A DNA stretch of 36,006 nucleotides from positions 1 through 36,006 of the forward strand of contig DASSKO010000207.1 in the NCBI GenBank assembly GCA_035690425.1, written 5' to 3'. Within the stretch, counting starts at the first letter, position 1. Each line of letters opens with the position of its first letter. A program made the position numbers and the translations under genes. The stretch is from DASSKO01 sp035690425. Lineage in GTDB: Bacteria > Actinomycetota > Actinomycetes > Propionibacteriales > Nocardioidaceae. Shown in pieces: positions 16,960 to 24,775 of the stretch. The notes under the pieces are model-generated. The model searched no databases. It worked only from the letters and a program-made list of their open reading frames with translations, and was not told the DNA's origin.

Positions 16960-18218
16960 GCAGCGAGCGACTGCCCGACGGGATGCCCGCATCCCCCGCT
17001 GAGCAGGCGGACGGGCCCAGCGAGCTGGACAGCGTCCCACTGCTGGAGCTGCGAGAGCCGCTGCCTCCGGTCGTCGACACCCGGCCGGCACTTGACGACA
17101 CCCTGGCCGCCTTGGCCGCGGGCACCGGCCCGGTCGCCGTCGACGCCGAGCGGGCCTCCGGCTACCGCTACTCCCAGCGCGCCTACCTCGTGCAGCTGCG
17201 GCGCGCCGGGTCCGGCACCGCGCTGGTCGACCCGACCGCGTTCGACGGCCTCGCCGATCTCGGCGCCGCACTCGCCGACTCGGAGTGGATCCTGCACGCA
17301 GCCAGCCAAGATTTGCCCTGCCTGCTCGAGCTCGGCATGCGTCCCCGGCGGCTCTTCGACACCGAGCTGGCGGGCCGGCTGCTCGACCTGCCGCGGGTGG
17401 GCCTCGCCTCGATGGTCGAGGAGCTGCTCGGCTACCGGCTGCGCAAGGAGCACTCCGCGGTCGACTGGTCCACCCGTCCGCTGCCGCTGCCCTGGCTCGA
17501 GTACGCCGCACTCGACGTGGAGGCGCTGGTCGAGCTGCGGAAGGTGATCGGCGAACGGCTCGCCGAGGAGGGCAAGCTCGGGTGGGCGGAGCAGGAGTTC
17601 GCCGCGCTGTCGGTACGCCCGCCGAGTGAGCCGCGACCGGACCCGTGGCGCCGCACCTCGGGCATCCACCGGGTCCGCGGTCGACGCAACCTCGGTGTCG
17701 TGCGGGCGTTGTGGCAGGCCCGCGACGCGATCGCCAGCGAACGTGACGTCACACCAGGCCGGGTGCTCTCCGACGCCGCGATCATCGAGGCCGCCTCGAG
17801 CATGCCGCGCACCCGCAAGGCACTGGCGTCCCTCGCCAGCTTCCGCAGCCGTGGCGCGCAGCGGCACGTTGCCCGGTTCGCCGATGCGCTGCAAACCGCC
17901 CGCGAGCTGCCGGAGACCGAGCTGCCGCTCGCGACGGCGCGCTACACCGGGCCGCCGCCGGCGAAGGCGTGGGCGGACAAGGACCCGGCGGCCGCGGCTC
18001 GGCTCGTCGCCGCCCGGGCTGCGGTCGGCGCGGTCGCGGACGAGCACCGGCTGCCGGGGGAGAACCTGCTCGCCCCCGACAGTGTGCGGCGGCTGTGCTG
18101 GTCCCCGCCCGAGCGCGTCGACACCGACTCGATCGCGCAGGTCCTGCGCGGCCTCGGTGCGCGCGAGTGGCAGGTCGGCCTCACCGCACAGCCACTCGCC
18201 GACGCACTCGCCGAGTAG
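16956..18218 (+). CDS. Ribonuclease D family 3'-5' exonuclease with HRDC domain
   Basis: 420 residues. The DEDDy exonuclease domain covers about residues 45-220: 'VAVDAERASGYRYS' carries the first Asp and Glu, 'ILHAASQDLPCL' the second Asp, and 'WLEYAALDVEAL' the last Tyr and Asp. A central HRDC domain follows at about 230-310, and a second HRDC-like region closes the protein. Such enzymes trim the 3' ends of stable RNAs. GTG 16956 overlaps the DUF3000 stop by 4 bases; the longer open frame upstream is not homologous. The following 126 bases contain the iron-operon promoter. Confidence 0.92.
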   Translation: MSSERLPDGMPASPAEQADGPSELDSVPLLELREPLPPVVDTRPALDDTLAALAAGTGPVAVDAERASGYRYSQRAYLVQLRRAGSGTALVDPTAFDGLADLGAALADSEWILHAASQDLPCLLELGMRPRRLFDTELAGRLLDLPRVGLASMVEELLGYRLRKEHSAVDWSTRPLPLPWLEYAALDVEALVELRKVIGERLAEEGKLGWAEQEFAALSVRPPSEPRPDPWRRTSGIHRVRGRRNLGVVRALWQARDAIASERDVTPGRVLSDAAIIEAASSMPRTRKALASLASFRSRGAQRHVARFADALQTARELPETELPLATARYTGPPPAKAWADKDPAAAARLVAARAAVGAVADEHRLPGENLLAPDSVRRLCWSPPERVDTDSIAQVLRGLGAREWQVGLTAQPLADALAE

Positions 18219-18282
18219 CGCACCGGCACGGCAGCCGACGCCAGACCGCAGGTGACACCGCCGGTCGAGAGTGACCCCGGGC

Positions 18283-18312
18283 TTGCATTGTTAGGTTAGG
18301 TAGCCCTAAGTT
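18283..18312 (+). promoter_or_regulatory. Predicted promoter of the iron transport operon
   Basis: TTGCAT (18283-18288) and TAAGTT (18307-18312) are spaced by 18 bases, a fair sigma-70-type match. The IdeR-like box lies between and over them, as expected for repression by metal-loaded DtxR/IdeR. Confidence 0.5.
18291..18309 (+). promoter_or_regulatory. DtxR/IdeR-type iron box
   Basis: TTAGGTTAGGTAGCCCTAA matches the 19-bp consensus TTAGGTTAGSCTAACCTAA at 15 positions. The outer arms TTAGG and CCTAA are perfectly inverted. It is 36 bases upstream of the first gene of a ferric-iron ABC operon, which is the expected regulon of this repressor. Confidence 0.82.
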
Positions 18313-18344
18313 TGCGCTGACGACACCGCAGACGGGGAGGACCC

Positions 18345-18557
18345 ATGCGCACCAGCCTGATCCGCCGCAGTTTGGGCGCGACCGCCGCTGTCCTGACGCT
18401 CAGCGCGGGACTGGCTGCCTGCAACGACGACGGCGCCGGGGTCACCGAGCTCGAGAACGACGGCTCCGGCTCCGGGTCCGGCAGCGGGTCCGGCTCCAGC
18501 TCCGGCAGCGGGAGCAGCTCCGGATCGGGGTCCGCGCCGACAGCCTCGCCCTCCTGA
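18345..18557 (+). CDS. Small lipoprotein with Gly/Ser-repeat tail
   Basis: 70 residues from ATG 18345 with GGGGAGG 4 bases before it. A lipoprotein signal peptide (Arg at 2, 7 and 8, hydrophobic core, 'GLAAC') predicts acylation at Cys26. The mature part is only 45 residues: an acidic 'NDDGAGVTELEND' and a run of about 26 Gly/Ser residues, then 'APTASPS'. No folded domain can be seen, so it may act as a surface tether or flexible spacer. It is the first gene after the iron box, 44 bases before the binding protein. I know of no established function for it. Confidence 0.75.
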   Translation: MRTSLIRRSLGATAAVLTLSAGLAACNDDGAGVTELENDGSGSGSGSGSGSSSGSGSSSGSGSAPTASPS

Positions 18558-18601
18558 CCTGAACCGACGAAACAGCCGGACGAAAAGAAGTGACCCCTGC
18601 C

Positions 18602-19612
18602 ATGCGTACTCGCTTTGCCTCCCTCTCGGCCGTGACCTTCGCCGTCGCGCTCGCGGTCTCCGGCTGCGGCGCTGCGTTCGGCGGCGACGACGACGTGGTC
18701 CGGGTCTACTCGGCCCGTCACTACGACCTCGAGCCCGCGTTCGAGCAGTTCTACGAGGAGACGGGCATCGAGGTCGAGTTCCTCTACGGCTCCGACGCCG
18801 AGCTGCGAGAGCGAATCAAGGCCGAGGGCGAGGACACCCTGGCCGACGTCTACATGACCGTCGACGCCGGGAACCTCGCGCTGGCCGCGGAGGACGGCAT
18901 GTTCCAGCCGATGCACTCCAAGGTTCTCGACGAGGCGATCCCCAGCAACCTGCGCCACCCCGACGGGCTGTGGTACGGCCTGTCCAAGCGCGCACGCACC
19001 ATCGTCTACGACCCGGACGCGGTCGACCCGTCCGCGTTGTCGACCTATGAGGCGCTGGCGAAGCCCGAGTGGGACGGACGGCTGTGCCTGCGGCGCTCCA
19101 CCAACGTCTACACGCAGTCGCTGGTCGCGAGCCTGATCGTCCACCACGGCGAGCAGCGGGCGCTGGAGATCGTCAGCGGCTGGGCCGACAACGCCGAGAT
19201 CTTCAACAACGACATCGAGATCCTCGAGAACATCGACAGTGGCAACTGCGATGTCGGCATCACCAACCACTACTACCTGGCGCGGATGCTCGACGACGAT
19301 GCCGACCTCGACGTCAAGATCTTCTGGCCCAACCAGCAAGGCCGCGGCGTGCACATCAACACCTCCGGGGCCGGCGTCACCAAGAACGCCGACAACCCCG
19401 AGCTTGCCCAGCAGCTCATCGAGTGGCTGGCCACCGACGGACAGCAGGCGTTCGTGGCGGGTAACCACGAGTATCCGGCCAACCCCGACGTCGAGCCCGA
19501 CGACCTGATCGCCGGCTTCGGCGACTTCAAGGCCGACGACCTCGACGCCGAGAAGTTCGGCGCCCTCAACGCCGAGGCGATCCAGCTGATGGCCGAGGCC
19601 GGCTACGAGTGA
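18602..19612 (+). CDS. fbpA: Ferric iron ABC transporter substrate-binding lipoprotein (FbpA/FutA type)
   Basis: 336 residues. The lipoprotein signal ends at 'LAVSGC', with the acylated Cys at 22. The mature protein has the class II periplasmic-binding fold of ferric-ion proteins: 'VVRVYSARHYDLEPAFEQF' at about 32-50, 'KRARTIVYDPDAV' near residue 128, 'WDGRLCLRRSTNVYTQSLVASLI' near residue 157, and the iron-ligand tyrosine pair in 'GITNHYYLARM' near residue 220. I use ATG 18602, which gives a normal signal peptide; GTG 18590 is an in-frame alternative. It delivers Fe3+ to the permease encoded next, and is likely iron-repressed through the box at 18291. Confidence 0.93.
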   Translation: MRTRFASLSAVTFAVALAVSGCGAAFGGDDDVVRVYSARHYDLEPAFEQFYEETGIEVEFLYGSDAELRERIKAEGEDTLADVYMTVDAGNLALAAEDGMFQPMHSKVLDEAIPSNLRHPDGLWYGLSKRARTIVYDPDAVDPSALSTYEALAKPEWDGRLCLRRSTNVYTQSLVASLIVHHGEQRALEIVSGWADNAEIFNNDIEILENIDSGNCDVGITNHYYLARMLDDDADLDVKIFWPNQQGRGVHINTSGAGVTKNADNPELAQQLIEWLATDGQQAFVAGNHEYPANPDVEPDDLIAGFGDFKADDLDAEKFGALNAEAIQLMAEAGYE

Positions 19613-19634
19613 GCCGGCCACCAGTGGAGTCGGG

Positions 19635-21341
19635 GTGACCGCACAGCCCAGCACCCAGGCCACGCGCCCACCCGCCCCAGACGGCAGCACCGTCGCCGGC
19701 GGGTATCGGCGCGTCCGCGACGGGCGCCGCTGGTGGCTGTTCGTCGCCATGGCGGTGGCGGTCGCCGTGGTGCTGCCCGTGGGCACCGTCGCCTCCAGCA
19801 TCCTCGACCCCAGCGTCGACGTATGGACCCAGCTGTGGCGGACCGAGCTGCCGGAGATGCTGGTCACCACCGTCGGCCTGATGCTGGCGACGGTCGTCGG
19901 CACCGTCGCAGTCGGCGCCGGACTGGCCTGGCTGGTCGGCCGCTACCGGTTCCCCGGCCAGCGTGGGTTCTCGTGGCTGCTGGTGCTACCCCTGGCGATG
20001 CCGGCCTACGTGCTCGGCTTCGTGTACGTCGGGCTGCTCGACCACCCGGGGCCGGTGCAGACCACGCTGCGCGGCTGGTTCGATGCAAACGTGTGGTTCC
20101 CGACCGTGCGGTCGTTCCCGATGGCCGTGGTCGTGATGACGCTCGCGTTGTATCCGTACGTCTACCTGCTGGCCCGCGCAGCGCTGCGGGAGCAGTCTGC
20201 AACGACGTACGAGGCGGCCCGAGTGCTGGGCCAGCGTCCTCTCGCCGCGGCGCGCCGGGTGGTGCTGCCGATGGCGCGACCGTCGCTGGCGGCAGGCGCG
20301 GCGCTGGTCGCGATGGAGACCCTCACCGACTACGCCACCGTCCAGTACTTCAACGTCACCACGGTGTCGGTCGGCATCTCGCGGGTGTGGAACGGCATGT
20401 ACGACCGCAACGCCGCGACCGAGTTGGCGTCGCTGGTGCTGCTGTTCGCCGTCGCGGTGATCGCGTTCGAACGGCTCGCCCGTGGCCGGGCGCGCTATAC
20501 CCAGGACGGCTCCGGAGCCCGACCGATCGACGCCGTGCGGCTGCATGGTTGGCGGGCCTGGGCGGCGACCGGAGCCTGTGCGCTCGTCGTCGCGGTCACC
20601 TTCGTCGTACCCGTGGCCCAGCTCCTCGCGTGGACCAGCGTCTCCGGGATGCGCGGCGCCGGCAGCGCTCTGGACCCGCGGTATCTCGGCTACCTGGGCA
20701 ACAGCCTGCTGGTCGCGACCGCGGCTGCGGTGTGCTGCGCGGTGCTCGGTGTCATCATCGCCAGCGCCACCCGGCTCTCCGCGGACCGCACCACCCGCGG
20801 CTTCGCCCGGATGGCGACCATCGGGTACGCCGTACCCGGGCCGGTGGTCGCGGTCGGCGTGCTGCTGCTGGCGGCCGCGGCAGACGCCGTGCTGGACGCT
20901 CTCGGGCTGCCCGGTGGCGCAGTGCTGGTGACGGGCACGGTGGGTGCGCTGATCTACGCCTACGTCGTGCGGTTCCTGGCGCTGGGCTACAACAGCATCG
21001 ACGCGAGCCTGGAGAAGCTGCCGCCGTCGTTGACGGCTGCCGCGCTCACCCTGGGCGCGAGGCCCCGCGCGGTAGTGCGCCGGGTGCATCTGCCCCTGGT
21101 GCGCTCCGGTGTGGGGGTGGCGCTGGTGCTCGTGGCGGTGGATGCGCTCAAGGAGCTCCCGGTCGTGCTGCTGCTGCGACCGTTCGGGTTCGAGACGCTG
21201 GCGGTGTGGGTGTTCCAGCTCGCCTCGGAGTCACGGTGGGAGCAGGCGGGCCTGCCTGCGCTGACCATCGTGGCCGTCGCGGTGTTGCCCGTCGTACTGC
21301 TCTTTCGCCGTACCCTCGAACCCAAGGAGGCAGCTTCGTGA
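19635..21341 (+). CDS. fbpB: Ferric iron ABC transporter permease (FbpB type, fused two-domain)
   Basis: 568-residue integral membrane protein with two homologous permease halves, each carrying about six helices, as in SfuB/FbpB. The first EAA-type loop is 'TYEAARVLGQRPLAAARRVVLPMARPSLAAG' near residue 195, and the second is 'SLTAAALTLGARPRAVVRRVHLPLVRSG' near residue 470. The N-terminal 35 residues are a charged, proline-rich cytosolic leader. GTG 19635 lies 23 bases after the fbpA stop. The stop overlaps the ATPase start (GTGA), so the two are coupled. Confidence 0.93.
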   Translation: MTAQPSTQATRPPAPDGSTVAGGYRRVRDGRRWWLFVAMAVAVAVVLPVGTVASSILDPSVDVWTQLWRTELPEMLVTTVGLMLATVVGTVAVGAGLAWLVGRYRFPGQRGFSWLLVLPLAMPAYVLGFVYVGLLDHPGPVQTTLRGWFDANVWFPTVRSFPMAVVVMTLALYPYVYLLARAALREQSATTYEAARVLGQRPLAAARRVVLPMARPSLAAGAALVAMETLTDYATVQYFNVTTVSVGISRVWNGMYDRNAATELASLVLLFAVAVIAFERLARGRARYTQDGSGARPIDAVRLHGWRAWAATGACALVVAVTFVVPVAQLLAWTSVSGMRGAGSALDPRYLGYLGNSLLVATAAAVCCAVLGVIIASATRLSADRTTRGFARMATIGYAVPGPVVAVGVLLLAAAADAVLDALGLPGGAVLVTGTVGALIYAYVVRFLALGYNSIDASLEKLPPSLTAAALTLGARPRAVVRRVHLPLVRSGVGVALVLVAVDALKELPVVLLLRPFGFETLAVWVFQLASESRWEQAGLPALTIVAVAVLPVVLLFRRTLEPKEAAS

Positions 21342-22393
21342 GCTCCGCTGTCGGCACGGCGACCGATGTGGTCTTGGCGCTGGAGTCGGTGACCAAGTCC
21401 TACGGTGACGTCGTCGCCGTCGACCGCGTCTCGCTCGACGTCGAGCGCGGTGAGCTGCTCGCCGTGCTCGGGCCGAGCGGGTGTGGCAAGTCGACGCTGC
21501 TGCGCTCGGTCGCCGGGCTGGTGCGGATCAACGGCGGCCGGATCCGGACCGGCGGCCGTGAGGTCGTCGGCCCGCGCACCTGGATGCCGCCGGAGCGCCG
21601 GTCGGTCGGGGTGGTGTTCCAGGACAGCGCCCTGTTTCCGCACCTGTCCGTCGCCGGCAACGTGGCTTTCGGCCTGGCCCGGCGCGCACCCGACCGGGAC
21701 GCGCGTGCCCGCGAGATGCTTGCGCTCGTGGGGTTGGAGCAGATGGCCGAGCGCTACCCGCACGAGCTGTCGGGCGGTGAGCAGCAACGGGTCGCGTTGG
21801 CCCGCGCACTGGCACCCGGACCCAGCGTCGTGCTGCTCGACGAGCCGTTCAGCCATCTCGATCGCAACCTCCGCGTGCACGTGCGCGAGGAGACCGTGGC
21901 GGTGCTGCGGGCAGCCGGTGCCACCGCCGTGCTCGTCACCCACGACCAGGAGGAGGCGCTCGCGGTCGGCGACCGGATCGCGGTGATGCGCACCGGGCGG
22001 ATCGAGCAGGTCGACGTGCCGACGACGGTCTTCCACCGTCCGATGTCCAGGTTCGTCGCCACCTTCATGGGCGAGGCCGACTTCGTGCCCGGCTCGCTCA
22101 CCACCGGCCGTGCACGCACGGTCCTGGGGGATCTGCCCGTGCTCCCAGGCACCACCGCGGGCCCCGTCGAGGTGATGGTGCGACCGCACGACCTCGAGGT
22201 GCGCCCCGACGAGCACGGGCCGGCGACAGTGGCCCGCACGGAGTTCCGCGGCGCCACGATGCTGCACGAGCTGCGGCTGGACGACGGCGCCGTGTTGCGT
22301 GCGCTGCAGCCACACACCGCACCGGTGCCTGTGGGCACGCGGGTGGCGGTGCGGGTAGTGGGCGACCACCCACTCGTCACCTTTCCGGCCTGA
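21338..22393 (+). CDS. fbpC: Ferric iron ABC transporter ATP-binding protein (FbpC type)
   Basis: 351 residues. The nucleotide-binding domain fills residues 8-240: Walker A 'GPSGCGKST' near residue 47, Q-loop 'VVFQDSALFPHLSV' near residue 92, signature 'LSGGEQQRVALARAL' near residue 144, Walker B 'VVLLDEPFSHLD' near residue 164, and the switch His in 'VTHDQEEAL'. A TOBE-like domain follows to the end ('VMVRPHDLEV' near residue 280), as in FbpC/PotA-type ATPases. GTG 21338 is preceded by AAGGAGG. It is the last gene of the iron operon and ends 37 bases before a convergent gene. Confidence 0.94.
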   Translation: MSSAVGTATDVVLALESVTKSYGDVVAVDRVSLDVERGELLAVLGPSGCGKSTLLRSVAGLVRINGGRIRTGGREVVGPRTWMPPERRSVGVVFQDSALFPHLSVAGNVAFGLARRAPDRDARAREMLALVGLEQMAERYPHELSGGEQQRVALARALAPGPSVVLLDEPFSHLDRNLRVHVREETVAVLRAAGATAVLVTHDQEEALAVGDRIAVMRTGRIEQVDVPTTVFHRPMSRFVATFMGEADFVPGSLTTGRARTVLGDLPVLPGTTAGPVEVMVRPHDLEVRPDEHGPATVARTEFRGATMLHELRLDDGAVLRALQPHTAPVPVGTRVAVRVVGDHPLVTFPA

Positions 22394-22421
22394 CGCAGCC
22401 CCATCCGGCCACGGAGCCAGT

Positions 22422-22441
22422 GACCACGCTCAACGGTGGTC
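22422..22441. terminator. Possible weak hairpin at a convergent junction
   Basis: GACCAC and GTGGTC form a 6-bp stem with an 8-base loop between fbpC and the convergent glycosyltransferase gene. There is no T run on either side. It could help transcription end between the two units, but the stem is short. Confidence 0.3.
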
Positions 22442-23821
22442 GATGGGCGCCATACCGCGCCGCCGCAACGCGACCACGGTGGTCACCGCGAGCCCGACCA
22501 GCACGAGCGCCCACGCGACGTGCCGCACCAGGAAGTGCTCGGCGGAGTAGTCCGGTGTCACCGGCTTGAGCAGCTGGTACGCCGGTGCGAGCGCGTTGGT
22601 GTGGTCGACGACCCACTCCAGCCGGCCGCGGCTGCCCTGCCACAGCAGGGCGACCATGCCGACGACCCCGGTCGCGGCCAGCACCAGCGCAGGCGTCACC
22701 AGCCGTGGCAACGGGCGCGTCACCAGCCACATGATCGCCACCGCCGCCAACGGCAGCACGACCACGACCTGCCGCCCCGGCCACCAGAAGCCGTGCGCCG
22801 TCAGAGCCAGCCAGGTGGCGGTCGCCCACCCGGCGGCGAGCGGCGCCAGCAGGGCCAGCCACCCCAGCGAGTCCCGCCGCGGTCGCCGTACCAGCAGCGC
22901 CGCCGCAGCCGGCACCAGCAGCAGCCACGCCGGCTGCCACGGCACCAGCCCGTAGTGCCGGTCGGCCAGCAACCCGACCAGCCGAAGGCTGCGTCCGACG
23001 TAGTCGGGGGAGACCCCCACCACGGAGAGCTCTCCCGCGGCCTGGAAGTGGTCACCGGAGGCGTACACCGTCCAGCCGCCCCACACCACCTGATGCACCG
23101 CCAGATAGGCGACACCGGCCAGCGCGAGGACGATCGACGCCTGCAGCACCGGCACCCACCCACCGCGCCTGCGCAGCAGCACGGCCAGCAGGGCCGTCAG
23201 CGCGACGGCCACCGGGATGTACTTGATGCCCAGCCACGGCAGCGCGATGATCGCGACGAGCACCCACCCGGCGTGTTGCCGCCGCAGCCTCGGAGCAGTC
23301 AGCACCGCGACCGCGGCCAGCGTCGCCAGCGCAGCGGGCAGCTCGGGATAGACCTGCTGGGCGTAGACACCGAGAGGCGGCGAGGCGAATGCCAGTGCCG
23401 ACCCGGTGCCCGCAACCGCCGGCGGCACCCGGAACCGGCGAGCCGCCGTCCAGGCGAGCAGCATGGCGCATCCGGCTGCCAGCAGGCTCATCGCGACCTT
23501 GGCGCCCACCCAGCCGAACAACCCGGTCGGCACGGCGATCAGCAGGGGCAGCAGCGGGTCGTGCGGTGAGACCTCGCGGCCGTCGGCCATCGGCTCGGTC
23601 TGCACCGGCAGGTCGGCCTGGTGATAGTCGCGCCAGCGCCGGTCGGCCAGCTCGTCGGAGATGTCGAGGTCGCCGTCCTCGAAGAGCGACAGCGCGCTGA
23701 GCAGGTACTGCGGCTCGTCGACCGCGGCTCGGCCCCCGTCGGTCGCGGACACCCCGATGCCGACCAGCCCGACGATGAACGCGGCCAGCGCCGGGCCCCA
23801 CAGCCAGGCGTGCCGCCTCAC
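22430..23821 (-). CDS. GT-C-fold membrane glycosyltransferase-like protein
   Basis: 463 residues with about eleven hydrophobic segments. The first long loop, after helix 1, carries 'VDEPQYLLSALSLFEDGDLD' near residue 35. This Asp-Glu-Pro pattern is the catalytic-loop signature of polyprenol-phosphate-sugar-dependent GT-C enzymes (GT39/ArnT-like). 'PEMADGREVSPHDPLLPLL'-like residues follow, then the helical bundle. It would transfer a sugar from a lipid-linked donor on the outer face of the membrane. GTG 23821 is 7 bases after the epimerase stop; a longer open frame to 23887 overlaps that gene and is less likely. Acceptor and sugar cannot be told. Confidence 0.8.
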   Translation of the reverse strand: MRRHAWLWGPALAAFIVGLVGIGVSATDGGRAAVDEPQYLLSALSLFEDGDLDISDELADRRWRDYHQADLPVQTEPMADGREVSPHDPLLPLLIAVPTGLFGWVGAKVAMSLLAAGCAMLLAWTAARRFRVPPAVAGTGSALAFASPPLGVYAQQVYPELPAALATLAAVAVLTAPRLRRQHAGWVLVAIIALPWLGIKYIPVAVALTALLAVLLRRRGGWVPVLQASIVLALAGVAYLAVHQVVWGGWTVYASGDHFQAAGELSVVGVSPDYVGRSLRLVGLLADRHYGLVPWQPAWLLLVPAAAALLVRRPRRDSLGWLALLAPLAAGWATATWLALTAHGFWWPGRQVVVVLPLAAVAIMWLVTRPLPRLVTPALVLAATGVVGMVALLWQGSRGRLEWVVDHTNALAPAYQLLKPVTPDYSAEHFLVRHVAWALVLVGLAVTTVVALRRRGMAPIDHR

Positions 23822-23828
23822 GGACCGC

Positions 23829-24734
23829 TCACCCGCCGACCGCCAGCAGGCCCGACCGCGCCGCGAGGAACCGCCGGGCCACGTCATCGAGGTCGGTGTG
23901 GGGCGTGAACCCGGTCAGACCGGCGAACCGCGCCATGTCCGCCCAGGTGTCGGCCACCTCGCAGTCGGCAGCGTCCTCGACCCGCACCTGCACGTCCACC
24001 CCGAGGGCCACCGCGAGCGCGGTCACGATCTCCCGCAGGCTGCGTGGTCTGCCCGACCCCAGGTTCACGGTGCCGGTCGCGCCGGCGGTGACCAGCGCGC
24101 GGAGCCCGCGGGCGACCTCACGCACGCAGGTGACGTCACGGGTGCGGTCGAGGGAGCCGTACACGTGCAGCGGCTCCCCGGCCAGCGCCGACTCGGTCCA
24201 ACGGGAGAGGGCCATGTCGGCACGCTGGCGCTCACCGACGACGGTGAACGGGCGCACGACCAGCGCATGGCCGCCCGCGTCGGCACGCACGCCGCAAAGC
24301 CGCTCGGCTCGATGCTTGCTGCGGGCGTATCCCCCCGTCGGGTGCGGTGTGTCGGTCTCCCGGCAGGCCCGGCCGTGGCGGACGCCGCCGTACACGCTGG
24401 AGGACGACACCACGACCAGCGGCACGTCGGCGGGAACCAGGCCCGACAGCAGCCGGACCGTCTCGACGTTGTCGCGCTCGCGCCGCTGCTCCACGTCCGC
24501 CCCGCGGTCGCGTACGCCGGGACAGCCGGCGAGGTGGACCACCGCGTCGGCCTCCCGCAACGCGGTCTCGACCATGGCGTCGCGGGCGAGCAGGTCGGCG
24601 GTCAGGACGGTCACGCCGGCCACGTCGGGCATCGCCCGGCGGTCGACGGCGACGACCGGCGTCGCGGCCGCGACCAGCTGGTCCACGAGCACGCGGCCGA
24701 TGAAGCCCGCGGCACCTGTGACGACGACCGACAC
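23829..24734 (-). CDS. NAD-dependent sugar epimerase/dehydratase (extended SDR)
   Basis: 301 residues. The N-terminal NAD-binding motif is 'VTGAAGFIG' at residues 5-13. The catalytic set is Ser in 'VVSSSSVYGG' near residue 112 and 'YARSKHRAERL' near residue 136 (YxxxK). The substrate end has 'RDVTCVREVARGLRALV' and 'GTVNLGSGRP'. This matches nucleotide-sugar epimerases of the GalE/RmlB group; the exact sugar is unknown. GTG 24734 has a GAGGGG site upstream. It is the first gene of a two-gene minus-strand unit with the GT-C gene, and shares a 41-bp divergent region holding an IdeR-like box. Confidence 0.9.
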   Translation of the reverse strand: MSVVVTGAAGFIGRVLVDQLVAAATPVVAVDRRAMPDVAGVTVLTADLLARDAMVETALREADAVVHLAGCPGVRDRGADVEQRRERDNVETVRLLSGLVPADVPLVVVSSSSVYGGVRHGRACRETDTPHPTGGYARSKHRAERLCGVRADAGGHALVVRPFTVVGERQRADMALSRWTESALAGEPLHVYGSLDRTRDVTCVREVARGLRALVTAGATGTVNLGSGRPRSLREIVTALAVALGVDVQVRVEDAADCEVADTWADMARFAGLTGFTPHTDLDDVARRFLAARSGLLAVGG

Positions 24735-24755
24735 CGTGATGACCCCTCGATGAAC

Positions 24756-24774
24756 TTAGGTTAGCCTTAGCAAT
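24756..24774. promoter_or_regulatory. DtxR/IdeR-type iron box in a divergent promoter
   Basis: TTAGGTTAGCCTTAGCAAT matches 15 of 19 consensus positions. The left half is perfect and the right half weaker. It sits in the 41 bases between the epimerase and flippase/GT2 genes, and ends 1 base before ATG 24776. TAGCCT (24762-24767) could be a -10 for a leaderless message starting at that ATG. Confidence 0.62.
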
Positions 24775-24775
24775 C

